A stretch of DNA of 64,000 nucleotides from Mycobacterium ahvazicum (lineage in GTDB: Bacteria > Actinomycetota > Actinomycetes > Mycobacteriales > Mycobacteriaceae): the NCBI RefSeq assembly GCF_900176255.2, contig NZ_FXEG02000005.1:1124629-1188628 (forward strand), written 5' to 3'. How positions within the stretch are numbered: the stretch's first letter is position 1; every line of letters begins with the position of its first letter. The notes below the pieces were generated by a model that made no database searches, had not been told where the DNA came from, and saw only the letters and a program-made list of their open reading frames with translations. Of this stretch, positions 8,298-15,580 are shown piece by piece. The position numbers and the translations under genes are program-made.

Positions 8298-9854
8298 GTG
8301 GCGCCAGCCGACGTGAGTGAGATCAGCCGCATCACCACCGGCCTCGGCCTGTCGCTGTCGAGCGCGGCGCTGCTGGTGATCATGTGGCCGTCGTTCGGCA
8401 ACCTCTGGTGGCTCTGCTTCATCGCGTTCGTGCCGATGTATGCCGCCCAATACCGGGTGCTGCCCCGTCGCTGGAGCGCGGTACCGGTGGCAACAGCCTT
8501 CGCGGGTTATTACCTGGGGCTGCTCATGCACATCGCTTCGGCACTGTCGGTGGGCGTCATCATCGGCGGCGCACTAGCGTTCGGGTTCATCGGCCTGGTC
8601 GTCGGGGTGTTCCTGCGGCCCTTCGCCGAGCGGACGGGTTACCGCTGGTTCGTCGTGCAGTTTGGCTTGCTCTGGGTGGCGATCGATCTGCTGCTGCAGG
8701 ACAACGAGTTCGACGGAACGTATCTGTGGATCGCCTACCGGTTGGCCGACCTCCCGCAAATCGTGCAGCCGATCAGCATCACCGGCGCGCCGGCGCTGAG
8801 TTTGCTGCTGCACGTCGTCAACGCCGCGATGGCGCTCGTGGTCATCTCGTTGCTGGACCGCCGTTGGCCGCAGTGGGCCGACACTGTCGTCCCCCGCCGC
8901 GCGCTGGCGTGGTCGGTGGTGATCCCGGTTGTGGTGATGATCGCCTGGACGGGCACCAGCCTGGCGATCTTCCATGACGTCTCGGACCGGATGGGACCCA
9001 GGGTCCGCGTCGCCACCGTCCAGCCCGGGCTCGACAACACCTTCCCCGGGACACTGGCATCCGCGGATTTCTCGCACGGCCGCAGCCAAGAAGAGCGGAT
9101 CAAAGACCAGATCGCACAGCTCAGCGCCATGACGCGGGCGGCCTCGGCGCAGGGCGCGAAGGTGGCGGTGTGGCCCGAGGAGACGCTCGACTACGACCCC
9201 CGGGTGAGCCACCCTGACTGGATCCCGGCGCTCGTCCGGCAGACCGGGGTCTACCTGGCCATGGGGTTCACGCCGGACGCCGCCAACGACGCCGCGCCCA
9301 ACACCGCACTGCTGTGGAGTCCGGCCGGTGAGGTGGTGGCGGTCTACTACAAGACCATGCGGGTGCTGACCGCCGGAGAAGCCTTCACACCCGGCCGGGT
9401 CTACCCGGCGGTCCCCACACCCCAGGGTGTGCTGGGCATGGTCATCTGCTTCGACATGGACTTCCCGAATGGTCCGACCCGCCGAACGGTTCTCAACGGC
9501 GCCCAGATGGTGCTGTCCCCCAGCCTCGACCTGCCGTCCAAAGTCGATATTCGCAAGTCCATGGCGGTCTTCCGGGCGGTCGAGAACAGGGTCGCGCTCG
9601 TCAAGGCCGACGTGGCGTGGGACTCGATGCTGGTGGCTCCGAACGGAGAAGTGATCACCGGGACCGCGGTGCACGATGAGCTGGGCGGCCAGGCGCTGTT
9701 GGTCGCCGACGTTCCGCTCGGCCCGCGCGGCGCGCCGTTCACGCACTACGGGGACGCACCATTTCAGTGGCTCGAATACGCGGCGACAGCGGCGCTGCTG
9801 TGCGTCATGGCGGTGTCCTGGCGCCGTACTGCGTCTAGTGTGCGGCGTCGGTGA
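8298..9854 (+). CDS. Membrane-bound nitrilase-superfamily protein resembling apolipoprotein N-acyltransferase (Lnt)
   Basis: The 518-residue protein has about six to seven hydrophobic segments up to residue 235, then an extracytoplasmic carbon-nitrogen hydrolase domain and a last hydrophobic segment near residue 495. This is the Lnt arrangement. The Glu-Lys-Cys triad can be placed: Glu in VWPEE (residue 294 or 295), Lys352 in YYKTM and Cys384 in VICFDMDF. Lnt adds the third acyl chain to lipoproteins; a different acyl transfer or amide hydrolysis is equally possible. Mycobacteria have another Lnt (the Ppm1 region), so this would be a paralogue. GTG 8298 is assigned; GTG 8313 is an alternative. 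Its 3' end overlaps the convergent C39-like gene by 20 bp. Confidence 0.8.
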   Translation: MAPADVSEISRITTGLGLSLSSAALLVIMWPSFGNLWWLCFIAFVPMYAAQYRVLPRRWSAVPVATAFAGYYLGLLMHIASALSVGVIIGGALAFGFIGLVVGVFLRPFAERTGYRWFVVQFGLLWVAIDLLLQDNEFDGTYLWIAYRLADLPQIVQPISITGAPALSLLLHVVNAAMALVVISLLDRRWPQWADTVVPRRALAWSVVIPVVVMIAWTGTSLAIFHDVSDRMGPRVRVATVQPGLDNTFPGTLASADFSHGRSQEERIKDQIAQLSAMTRAASAQGAKVAVWPEETLDYDPRVSHPDWIPALVRQTGVYLAMGFTPDAANDAAPNTALLWSPAGEVVAVYYKTMRVLTAGEAFTPGRVYPAVPTPQGVLGMVICFDMDFPNGPTRRTVLNGAQMVLSPSLDLPSKVDIRKSMAVFRAVENRVALVKADVAWDSMLVAPNGEVITGTAVHDELGGQALLVADVPLGPRGAPFTHYGDAPFQWLEYAATAALLCVMAVSWRRTASSVRRR

Positions 9855-10557
9855 CGATCATCTCGTCATCGCTGGTGGCCCAGGCCCTGGTGAAGAGGTC
9901 CAGGGACACCGTCTCGTTCGCGCCATCATCGGCACCGCTGTCGTTCATGTGCACCTGGGAGTTGACGACGTCGATCCCGGTGACCACGACCGCGTGGTCG
10001 GAGGTGGGCTGACCGTTGCGGTCCTTGGCATCCACCGGCTGGCCCCAGATCATCTCGCCGTTCACCTCGACGATCACCTTTCGACCGCCGGCCAAGTACT
10101 GCTTGAGGGCGGCCATGCCGCTGGCGAGACCCGTCGTGGGCGCGTCGCTGATGTTGGTCAACCTGGCAGTGACGCCGTAGTGCGCCAGCAGTAAGGGCAG
10201 GTCTTCCGGGCTGGTGCCCTGGCCGCTGTTCGGGTCGTTGGTGTTCTTCGGCAGGGTGTAGATCGACCCCGGGTGGCTCTGGCTCGGCAGCTTCTGGGCC
10301 AGCGCGATGATCTCCTGCTCCGAGACCGGGTGGCCGGTCACCTCGCCGATCACGTCGGCGGTGGCCATCAACGCGCAGTCGTCGTAGGTCTGCGGCTTCC
10401 AGAACGCGGCGGCCGCGGCCGGGTCTCCGTACATCCCACCGGAGCTGACGTCGTCGGCGTGCGCCAACCCGGTCGCGAAGGCGAGGCTCGCAAGGATAGC
10501 GATGATCGCGAGACCGGCGGTCCGAGTGGCCTTTCCGGCCAGCTTGGCGGTTGTCAT
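9835..10557 (-). CDS. Secreted C39-like papain-fold peptidase
   Basis: This is a 240-residue precursor with a signal peptide ending about LAHA-DD (residues 32-36). The mature part has a papain-like layout of the C39/C70 type: Cys61 in YDDCALMATADVIGE, His188 in PTSDHAVVVTGID and Asn/Asp205-206 in VHMNDSG. An AL.QYL..GRKVIVEVNG stretch sits before the His motif, as in many such proteins. The predicted role is a secreted cysteine peptidase or peptide amidase; its target is unknown. ATG 10557 follows AAAGGAGCCC at good spacing. The gene diverges from the NfeD/SPFH pair and converges with the Lnt-like gene. No homologue is known to me at this position in M. tuberculosis. Confidence 0.8.
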   Translation of the reverse strand: MTTAKLAGKATRTAGLAIIAILASLAFATGLAHADDVSSGGMYGDPAAAAAFWKPQTYDDCALMATADVIGEVTGHPVSEQEIIALAQKLPSQSHPGSIYTLPKNTNDPNSGQGTSPEDLPLLLAHYGVTARLTNISDAPTTGLASGMAALKQYLAGGRKVIVEVNGEMIWGQPVDAKDRNGQPTSDHAVVVTGIDVVNSQVHMNDSGADDGANETVSLDLFTRAWATSDDEMIVTDAAH

Positions 10558-10860
10558 GATGGGCTCCTTTGCTCATCTGCGCCTGGCGATTGAGGTGCGT
10601 GCGGAAAGGCTCGGTCATCGCCCTCTATGAATCCTTGGAACCGGGGGCGGCGCCAAGGATCCTTTGAGAATCCGCCAAGACCCCGGCCAGACGCTGTCCT
10701 GACTGGAAAAGCCCTGAACAACAGCCGATTTGGCGGGGCGCCGGCGCACCGAGAAAGGTCTGGAATGCACTCGATTCGACAGTGCGATGCCGGCGTCTAT
10801 CCTTGCGGCAAACGTGCCGAAACTCGACGCTGGAACCCGTCGATGGAGGAATATGCGATC
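10558..10860. promoter_or_regulatory. Divergent intergenic region between the C39-like and NfeD-like genes
   Basis: This 303-bp stretch should carry promoters for both directions. A frame is open from 10627 into the NfeD-like gene, but its first 78 codons look non-coding. GGAGGA at 10845-10850, 10 nt before GTG 10861, sets the start of that gene. No other clear element was seen. Confidence 0.5.
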
Positions 10861-11085
10861 GTGAGCGACGCCTTGGCAATCGGTTGTGTGGGGAAGCTGG
10901 TCGTGGCAACGCGCGGCGATCGCGGCCCGGGCGAGGTGTTGGTGACCGTGCGGGGGTCGAAGGAGACGTTCCTGGCCTGGTCTGACGATCCGTTACCCAA
11001 GGGCAGCAGGGTATTAGTGGTCGAGATCCGGGGTGGGCGGACCGTGGTGGTCGAACCCTGGCATGACGCGGCCGACTCGGACTAG
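10861..11085 (+). CDS. Short NfeD-like OB-fold protein, partner of the SPFH gene
   Basis: The 74-residue product is a small beta-rich domain: GKLVVATRGDRGPGEVLVTVRGSKETFLAW, then LPKGSRVLVVEIRGGRTVVVEPW. The pattern matches the C-terminal OB-fold of NfeD family proteins. NfeD genes are regularly next to SPFH/flotillin genes, as here (46 bp upstream). No transmembrane part is present, so this is the short, soluble form. GTG 10861 is chosen because GGAGGA lies 10 nt upstream. The likely role is to assist assembly or localisation of the SPFH protein on the membrane. The family call rests on pattern and context. Confidence 0.7.
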   Translation: MSDALAIGCVGKLVVATRGDRGPGEVLVTVRGSKETFLAWSDDPLPKGSRVLVVEIRGGRTVVVEPWHDAADSD

Positions 11086-11131
11086 GCGTGAAATCCCTTG
11101 CTAGACAACATCAACCGTAAGGAGTTCAACA

Positions 11132-12256
11132 ATGCTCGGTTATAGGGTGCCCGCGCCGGACGAGGCGATGCTGATCTCGGGCGGTAAGGCCAAGGGCAAT
11201 GCGCCGTTCCGCGTGGTCACCGGCCACGGCGCCTTCGTCATCCCGTTCTTCCGCAAGGCCGCGTTCCTGACGCTGGCCATGTGCGAATCCGAAGTGGCCG
11301 AGAAGTGTGTCACTCAACAGGGAATCACGCTCAACGTCCGGGCGGTGATCGCCTTCAAAGTCGGCAACGACACCGAGAGCGTCATCAGCGCCGCGCAGCG
11401 ATTCCTGTCCGAGCAGGACCAGATGTCGGTGCTCACCGGCCGGATCTTCGCCGGGCACCTGCGCTCGATCATCGGCTCGATGACCGTCGAGCAGATCATC
11501 CGCGAACGTCAGAAGCTGGCCACCGAGGTGCTCGACGGCTCCAAGGAGGAGATGGCCCGCATCGGTCTTACCGTCGACGCGCTGCAGATCCAATCCATCG
11601 ACGACGACGGCCTGGGCTACATCAATGCGATGTCGGCGCCGCACAACGCGGCCATCCAGCAGCAGGCGCAGATCGCTCAGGCGCAGGCGAACCAGGCGGC
11701 CGCCGAAGCCGAGCAGGAGTCGCAGCGCAAGCAGGCGGAGTTCGCCCGCCAGACCGCGATCGTCAAGGCACAGTACAAGGCCGAGGTCGACAAGGCCCAA
11801 GCCGAAGCCGCGCAGGCCGGGCCGCTGGCCGAAGCCGAGGCACAGCGCGAGGTGCTGCAGATGCGGACCGAACTGGCCCAGCGCGCCGCCGAGCTGCGCC
11901 AGCAGGAGCTGGTCGCCGAGGTGGTCAAGCCCGCCGAGGCCGAAGCCGAACGGGTGCGGATCCTGGCCGTCGCCGACGCGGAGAAAATGAAGATCCAGGC
12001 CGAGGCGGCGGCGTCGAACAACCGGGTCGCTCTCGACCAGGCGCTGATCCAGCAGCTGCCGCAGATCGTCGAGAAGGCCGCGATCGGCCTGTCCAACTCC
12101 AACCTCACGGTGCTCAACGGCGCCGACGGCCTCAGCCAGGTGGCCGCCGGGCTGGTGTCGCAGGGCCTGGCCATCTACGAAGCGCTGCGCGGCGAGGTCG
12201 TCGAGTATGACGCCAAGGAAAGTTCGCTGGTTCCCAACGGCGAATCGCACGAGTAA
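11132..12256 (+). CDS. SPFH/Band 7 (flotillin-like) protein
   Basis: The 374-residue protein begins with an SPFH domain (about residues 5-175: MLISGGKAKG, GHGAFVIPFFRKAAFLTL, TQQGITLNVRAVIAFKVG). A long Ala/Glu/Gln-rich helical region follows (about 180-300, with repeated QAQANQAAAEAEQE-like sequence), which should form a coiled coil, and then a Gly-containing C-terminus. This is flotillin architecture; such proteins oligomerise on the inner face of the membrane and organise lipid domains. No clear transmembrane helix is present, so attachment is probably by hydrophobic hairpin or acylation. AAGGAG at 11119-11124 with 8-nt spacing supports ATG 11132. The gene forms an operon with the NfeD-like gene. 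Confidence 0.87.
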   Translation: MLGYRVPAPDEAMLISGGKAKGNAPFRVVTGHGAFVIPFFRKAAFLTLAMCESEVAEKCVTQQGITLNVRAVIAFKVGNDTESVISAAQRFLSEQDQMSVLTGRIFAGHLRSIIGSMTVEQIIRERQKLATEVLDGSKEEMARIGLTVDALQIQSIDDDGLGYINAMSAPHNAAIQQQAQIAQAQANQAAAEAEQESQRKQAEFARQTAIVKAQYKAEVDKAQAEAAQAGPLAEAEAQREVLQMRTELAQRAAELRQQELVAEVVKPAEAEAERVRILAVADAEKMKIQAEAAASNNRVALDQALIQQLPQIVEKAAIGLSNSNLTVLNGADGLSQVAAGLVSQGLAIYEALRGEVVEYDAKESSLVPNGESHE

Positions 12257-12444
12257 TACGCTCCCGGCAGCGCGGATTCCGCCGCCGCCCGGTCGGCGCG
12301 CGCGTGTATAACCGATGACAACCGCTTGCCGGATATCGGTGGCGGCCGAGTTCGTGTGGTGCAACACTGGAACACCACAAATTCACCACCAGGCAAATTA
12401 GCGCGCTTCGTGACAGAAACGGGCACCGCGGAAGGTCGACGGAC

Positions 12445-12924
12445 GTGAGTAAAAAAGTCCAATCAGTGGCGGATGCGGCGCGGGAGAACCTCGCCGCGGA
12501 GCTGGACCGGCTGCGGCAGCGGCGCGACGCGCTCGAGGCCGAGGTGAAGGACGACCGCGGGATGATCGGCGATCACGGCGACGCGGCCGAGGCCATCCAG
12601 CGAGCAGAGGAACTGGTGGGCCTCGGCGACCGGATCAACGAGCTGGACCGGCGGCTGCGGGCCGGGCCGTCGCATTCCGACGAGGACGAGGCGCTGCCCG
12701 GCGGCACCGAACTGACCCTGAAGTTCGCCGACGGCGAGGTCGTCACGATGCACGTCATCTCGATCGTCGAGGAGACCCCCGTCGGTCGCGAGGCCGAGAC
12801 GTTGACGTCGCACAGCCCGTTGGCGCTGGCCCTGGTGGGACACAAGGCGGGCGACAAGGTCACCTACTCCACCCCGCAGGGTGAAAGCCAGGTCGAACTG
12901 ATCTCGGTGAAGCTGCCGAAGTAG
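12445..12924 (+). CDS. Gre-factor homologue (Rv3788 orthologue)
   Basis: The 159-residue protein is a GreA/GreB-like factor. The N-terminal half is an antiparallel coiled coil (AARENLAAELDRLRQRRDALEAE... to ELDRRLRAG, about residues 8-72), and the C-terminal half is the FKBP-like domain (GTELTLKFADGEVVTMHVIS to GESQVELISVKLPK). Rv3788 has been reported to bind the secondary channel of RNA polymerase and inhibit transcription without stimulating cleavage. The acidic tip is RGMIGDHGD here. GTG 12445 is assigned, with GAAGG about 10 nt upstream. It lies 39 bp before the GtrA-type gene and marks the return to the order shared with M. tuberculosis. Confidence 0.88.
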   Translation: MSKKVQSVADAARENLAAELDRLRQRRDALEAEVKDDRGMIGDHGDAAEAIQRAEELVGLGDRINELDRRLRAGPSHSDEDEALPGGTELTLKFADGEVVTMHVISIVEETPVGREAETLTSHSPLALALVGHKAGDKVTYSTPQGESQVELISVKLPK

Positions 12925-12951
12925 CTGCCGCTGGGGCGGCCACGACCCCGA

Positions 12952-12957
12952 TAAACT
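12952..12957 (+). promoter_or_regulatory. Predicted -10 box, leaderless start of the GtrA-type gene
   Basis: TAAACT (TANNNT) ends 6 nt before ATG 12964, so transcription would begin at about the start codon. Confidence 0.45.
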
Positions 12958-12963
12958 CCCCCA

Positions 12964-13386
12964 ATGCTTCCCCCGGAGCCGGGTACCGCGCCGGCGCGCC
13001 TGAGTCTGACCACCCAGATCGTGCGCTTCGTGGCGACGGGCGGGCTGGCTGCCGTCGTCGACTTCAGCCTGTACATGCTGCTGTGGAAAGTCCTGGGCGT
13101 GCAGGTCGACTTGTCCAAGGCCACCAGTTTCGTGGTGGGCACCATTACCGCCTACCTGATCAACCGACGGTGGACCTTCCAGGCGGAGCCGAGCACCGCG
13201 CGGTTCGTCGCGGTCATGGTCCTCTACGGCGTCACCTTCGCGGTCCAGGTCGGGCTCAACCACTTGTGCCTGATGTTGATGCACTACAGAGGGTGGGCGG
13301 CCGTGGTCGCGTTCGTGATCGCGCAGGGCACTGCCACGGTGATCAACTTCATCGTGCAGCGAGTCGTAATCTTCCGCATACACTGA
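12964..13386 (+). CDS. GtrA-family small membrane protein (Rv3789 orthologue)
   Basis: The 140-residue protein has four transmembrane segments with GtrA-family signatures: IVRFVATGGLAAVVDFSLYMLL near the N-terminus (shown here as GGLAAVVDFSLYML), AYLINRRWTF after helix 2, and INFIVQRVVIFR at the C-terminus. Rv3789 lies next to dprE1 in mycobacteria. It has been proposed either to flip decaprenyl-phosphoryl-arabinose or to anchor and recruit AftA; the question is not settled by sequence. The first 15 residues are Pro-rich and longer than in M. tuberculosis (about 121 residues), so a later start is possible. A -10-like TAAACT at 12952 supports ATG 12964. Confidence 0.88.
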   Translation: MLPPEPGTAPARLSLTTQIVRFVATGGLAAVVDFSLYMLLWKVLGVQVDLSKATSFVVGTITAYLINRRWTFQAEPSTARFVAVMVLYGVTFAVQVGLNHLCLMLMHYRGWAAVVAFVIAQGTATVINFIVQRVVIFRIH

Positions 13387-13404
13387 GCCGTCCCGCGCAA
13401 GCGG

Positions 13405-13410
13405 TACCCT
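13405..13410 (+). promoter_or_regulatory. Predicted -10 box, leaderless start of dprE1
   Basis: TACCCT (TANNNT) is followed by 8 nt and then ATG 13419. There is no ribosome-binding sequence, consistent with a leaderless dprE1 transcript. Confidence 0.5.
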
Positions 13411-13418
13411 CTTTGACG

Positions 13419-14813
13419 ATGTTGAGCGCCGACTTCCCGACCACCCCCACCCGGCTGACGGGCTTTGGCCGCACCGCGCCGTCGGTGGCGCACGTGCTGT
13501 CGACGCCGGATCCCGAGGTGATCGCCAAGGCAGTGGCCCGGGTGGCCGACGCCGGCGGCCTGCAAAACGGGAGGGGTGTGATCGCCCGCGGGCTGGGCCG
13601 CTCCTACGGCGACAGCGCGCAAAACGGCGGCGGCCTGGTGATCGACATGACGGTGCTCAACCGCATCCACTCGATCAGCGCCGACACCCGATTGGTCGAT
13701 GTCGACGCCGGAGTCAGCCTGGACCAGCTGATGAAGGCGGCGCTGCCGTTCGGGCTGTGGGTCCCGGTGTTGCCGGGAACCCGCCAAGTCACCATCGGCG
13801 GCGCGATCGCGTCGGACATCCACGGCAAGAACCATCACAGTGCGGGCAGCTTCGGCAGTCATGTGCGGTCGATGGACCTGCTGATGGCCGACGGCTCGGT
13901 GCACACGATCACCCCCGAGGGCCCTGAGTCCGAACTGTTCTGGGCGACGGTCGGGGGCAACGGCCTGACCGGGATCGTGTTGCGCGCCACGATCGCGATG
14001 ACCCCGACCGAGACCGCGTACTTCATCGCCGACGGCGTGGCCACCAAGGACCTCGACGAGACGGTCGCCGTGCACGTCGACGGCAGCGAAAGCCGCTACA
14101 CCTACTCCAGCGCCTGGTTCGATTTGATCAGCCCACCACCCAAACTCGGCCGGGCCTCGATCAGCCGGGGCAGCCTCGCCACGCTGGATCAGCTGCCGAA
14201 AAAGCTCGCCAAGAACCCGCTGAAATTCGATGCACCACAACTGTTGACGGTGCCGAACCTGTTTCCGGTCAGCGCCATGAACAAACTGTCGTTCATGGCG
14301 ATCGGCGAGACGTATTACCGCCTGGGCGGCAACTACACCGGCAAGATCCAGAATCTGTCGCAGTTCTACCACATGCTCGACCTGGTCAGCGGCTGGAATA
14401 ACGCTTATGGGCCAACGGGTTTCGCACAGCACCAGTTCCTGGTGCCGCCGGATGCGCTTGACGAATTCAAGGCCATCATCCGCTGGATCCAAACGCAGGG
14501 GCATTACTCGGCGCTCAATGTGTTCAAGCTCTTCGGTCCGGGCAACCGCGCGCCGCTGAGTTTCCCGATGGCCGGCTGGAACGTCGCGATGGACTTCCCC
14601 AACAAGCCCGGGATCAACGAGTTCCTCAACGAACTCGACCGCCGGGTACTCGAATTCGGCGGACGGGTCTATACGGCCAAGGACTCGCGCACCACCGCCG
14701 AAACCTTTCACGCCATGTATCCGCGCATCGACGAATGGATTGCCGTGCGCCGCAAGGCCGACCCGTTGCGGGTCTTCGCCTCCGACATGGCCCGACGTTT
14801 GGAGCTGCTCTAG
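13419..14813 (+). CDS. dprE1: Decaprenylphosphoryl-beta-D-ribose 2'-oxidase DprE1 (Rv3790), alanine at the benzothiazinone-target position
   Basis: DprE1 oxidises decaprenyl-phosphoryl-ribose to the 2-keto intermediate that DprE2 reduces to decaprenyl-phosphoryl-arabinose, the donor for all cell-wall arabinan. The 464-residue protein has the FAD-binding VAO fold: ARGLGRSYGDSAQNGGG, GTRQVTIGGAIASDIHGKNHH, VGGNGLTGIVL, and C-terminal RVFASDMARRLELL. M. tuberculosis has NICVDFP with Cys387, the residue modified by benzothiazinones; here the stretch reads GWNVAMDFP, with Ala390 (codon GCG at 14586-14588). The M. avium enzyme is known to carry alanine there and to be naturally insensitive. The frame is open from 13083, but ATG 13419 matches the family N-terminus. 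dprE2 follows directly. Confidence 0.97.
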   Translation: MLSADFPTTPTRLTGFGRTAPSVAHVLSTPDPEVIAKAVARVADAGGLQNGRGVIARGLGRSYGDSAQNGGGLVIDMTVLNRIHSISADTRLVDVDAGVSLDQLMKAALPFGLWVPVLPGTRQVTIGGAIASDIHGKNHHSAGSFGSHVRSMDLLMADGSVHTITPEGPESELFWATVGGNGLTGIVLRATIAMTPTETAYFIADGVATKDLDETVAVHVDGSESRYTYSSAWFDLISPPPKLGRASISRGSLATLDQLPKKLAKNPLKFDAPQLLTVPNLFPVSAMNKLSFMAIGETYYRLGGNYTGKIQNLSQFYHMLDLVSGWNNAYGPTGFAQHQFLVPPDALDEFKAIIRWIQTQGHYSALNVFKLFGPGNRAPLSFPMAGWNVAMDFPNKPGINEFLNELDRRVLEFGGRVYTAKDSRTTAETFHAMYPRIDEWIAVRRKADPLRVFASDMARRLELL

Positions 14814-15578
14814 ATGGTGCTTGACGCCGTGGGAAACCCGCAGACAATCCTGCTGCTGGGCGGCACCTCCGAGATCGGGCTCGCGATCTGCGCGCGCTAC
14901 CTGAAGAACGCGCATGCGCGAATCCTGTTGGCCGCCATGCCCGGTGACCCCGGGCGTGAGGACGCCGTCGCGCAGATGAAGGCCGCCGGTGCGCGCTCGG
15001 TCGAGCTGATCGACTTCGAGGCCACCGACCCTGAGAGCCACCCCAAGATGATCGACGCGGCCTTCGCGGGGGGTGACGTCGATGTGGCCATCGTCGCGTT
15101 CGGCATCCTCGGCGACGCCGAGGAGCTGTGGCAGAACCAGCACAAGGCTGTGCTTGCCGCCGAGATCAATTACACGGCAGCGGTTTCGGTGGGTGTGCTG
15201 CTAGGCGAGAAGATGCGCGCTCAGGGTTTCGGTCAGATCATCGCGATGAGTTCGGCAGCCGGCGAGCGGGTGCGGCGGTCCAACTTCGTCTACGGCTCCA
15301 CCAAGGCCGGCCTGGACGGTTTCTATCTGGGCCTCGGAGAGGCGTTGCGCGAGTTTGGGGTTCGCGTTCTGGTGATCCGCCCCGGCCAAGTACGTACCCG
15401 GATGAGCGCGCACGTCAAGGAAGCGCCGCTGACCGTCGACAAGGAGTACGTCGCCGACCTCGCGGTGACCGCGTCCGCAAAAGGTAAGGAATTGGTTTGG
15501 GCGCCAGCAGCATTCAAGTACGTGATGATGGTGTTGCGACATATCCCGCGGCCCATCTTCCGCAAGCTGCCCATCTGA
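14814..15578 (+). CDS. dprE2: Decaprenylphosphoryl-2-keto-ribose reductase DprE2 (Rv3791)
   Basis: This 254-residue short-chain dehydrogenase/reductase is the NADH-dependent partner of DprE1 and completes epimerisation to decaprenyl-phosphoryl-arabinose. The glycine-rich nucleotide motif is LLLGGTSEIGLAI (about residues 11-23), the catalytic Ser lies in IAMSSAAGERVRR, and YGSTKAG supplies Tyr and Lys. ATG 14814 follows the dprE1 stop codon immediately, and the stop is 2 bp before the aftA ATG, so dprE1-dprE2-aftA-embC is tightly coupled. Confidence 0.96.
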   Translation: MVLDAVGNPQTILLLGGTSEIGLAICARYLKNAHARILLAAMPGDPGREDAVAQMKAAGARSVELIDFEATDPESHPKMIDAAFAGGDVDVAIVAFGILGDAEELWQNQHKAVLAAEINYTAAVSVGVLLGEKMRAQGFGQIIAMSSAAGERVRRSNFVYGSTKAGLDGFYLGLGEALREFGVRVLVIRPGQVRTRMSAHVKEAPLTVDKEYVADLAVTASAKGKELVWAPAAFKYVMMVLRHIPRPIFRKLPI

Positions 15579-15580
15579 TC

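Noticed and set aside
10627..10860. Upstream extension of the NfeD-like gene
   Set aside because: The added codons have no family resemblance, and GGAGGA at 10845 sets the start at GTG 10861.
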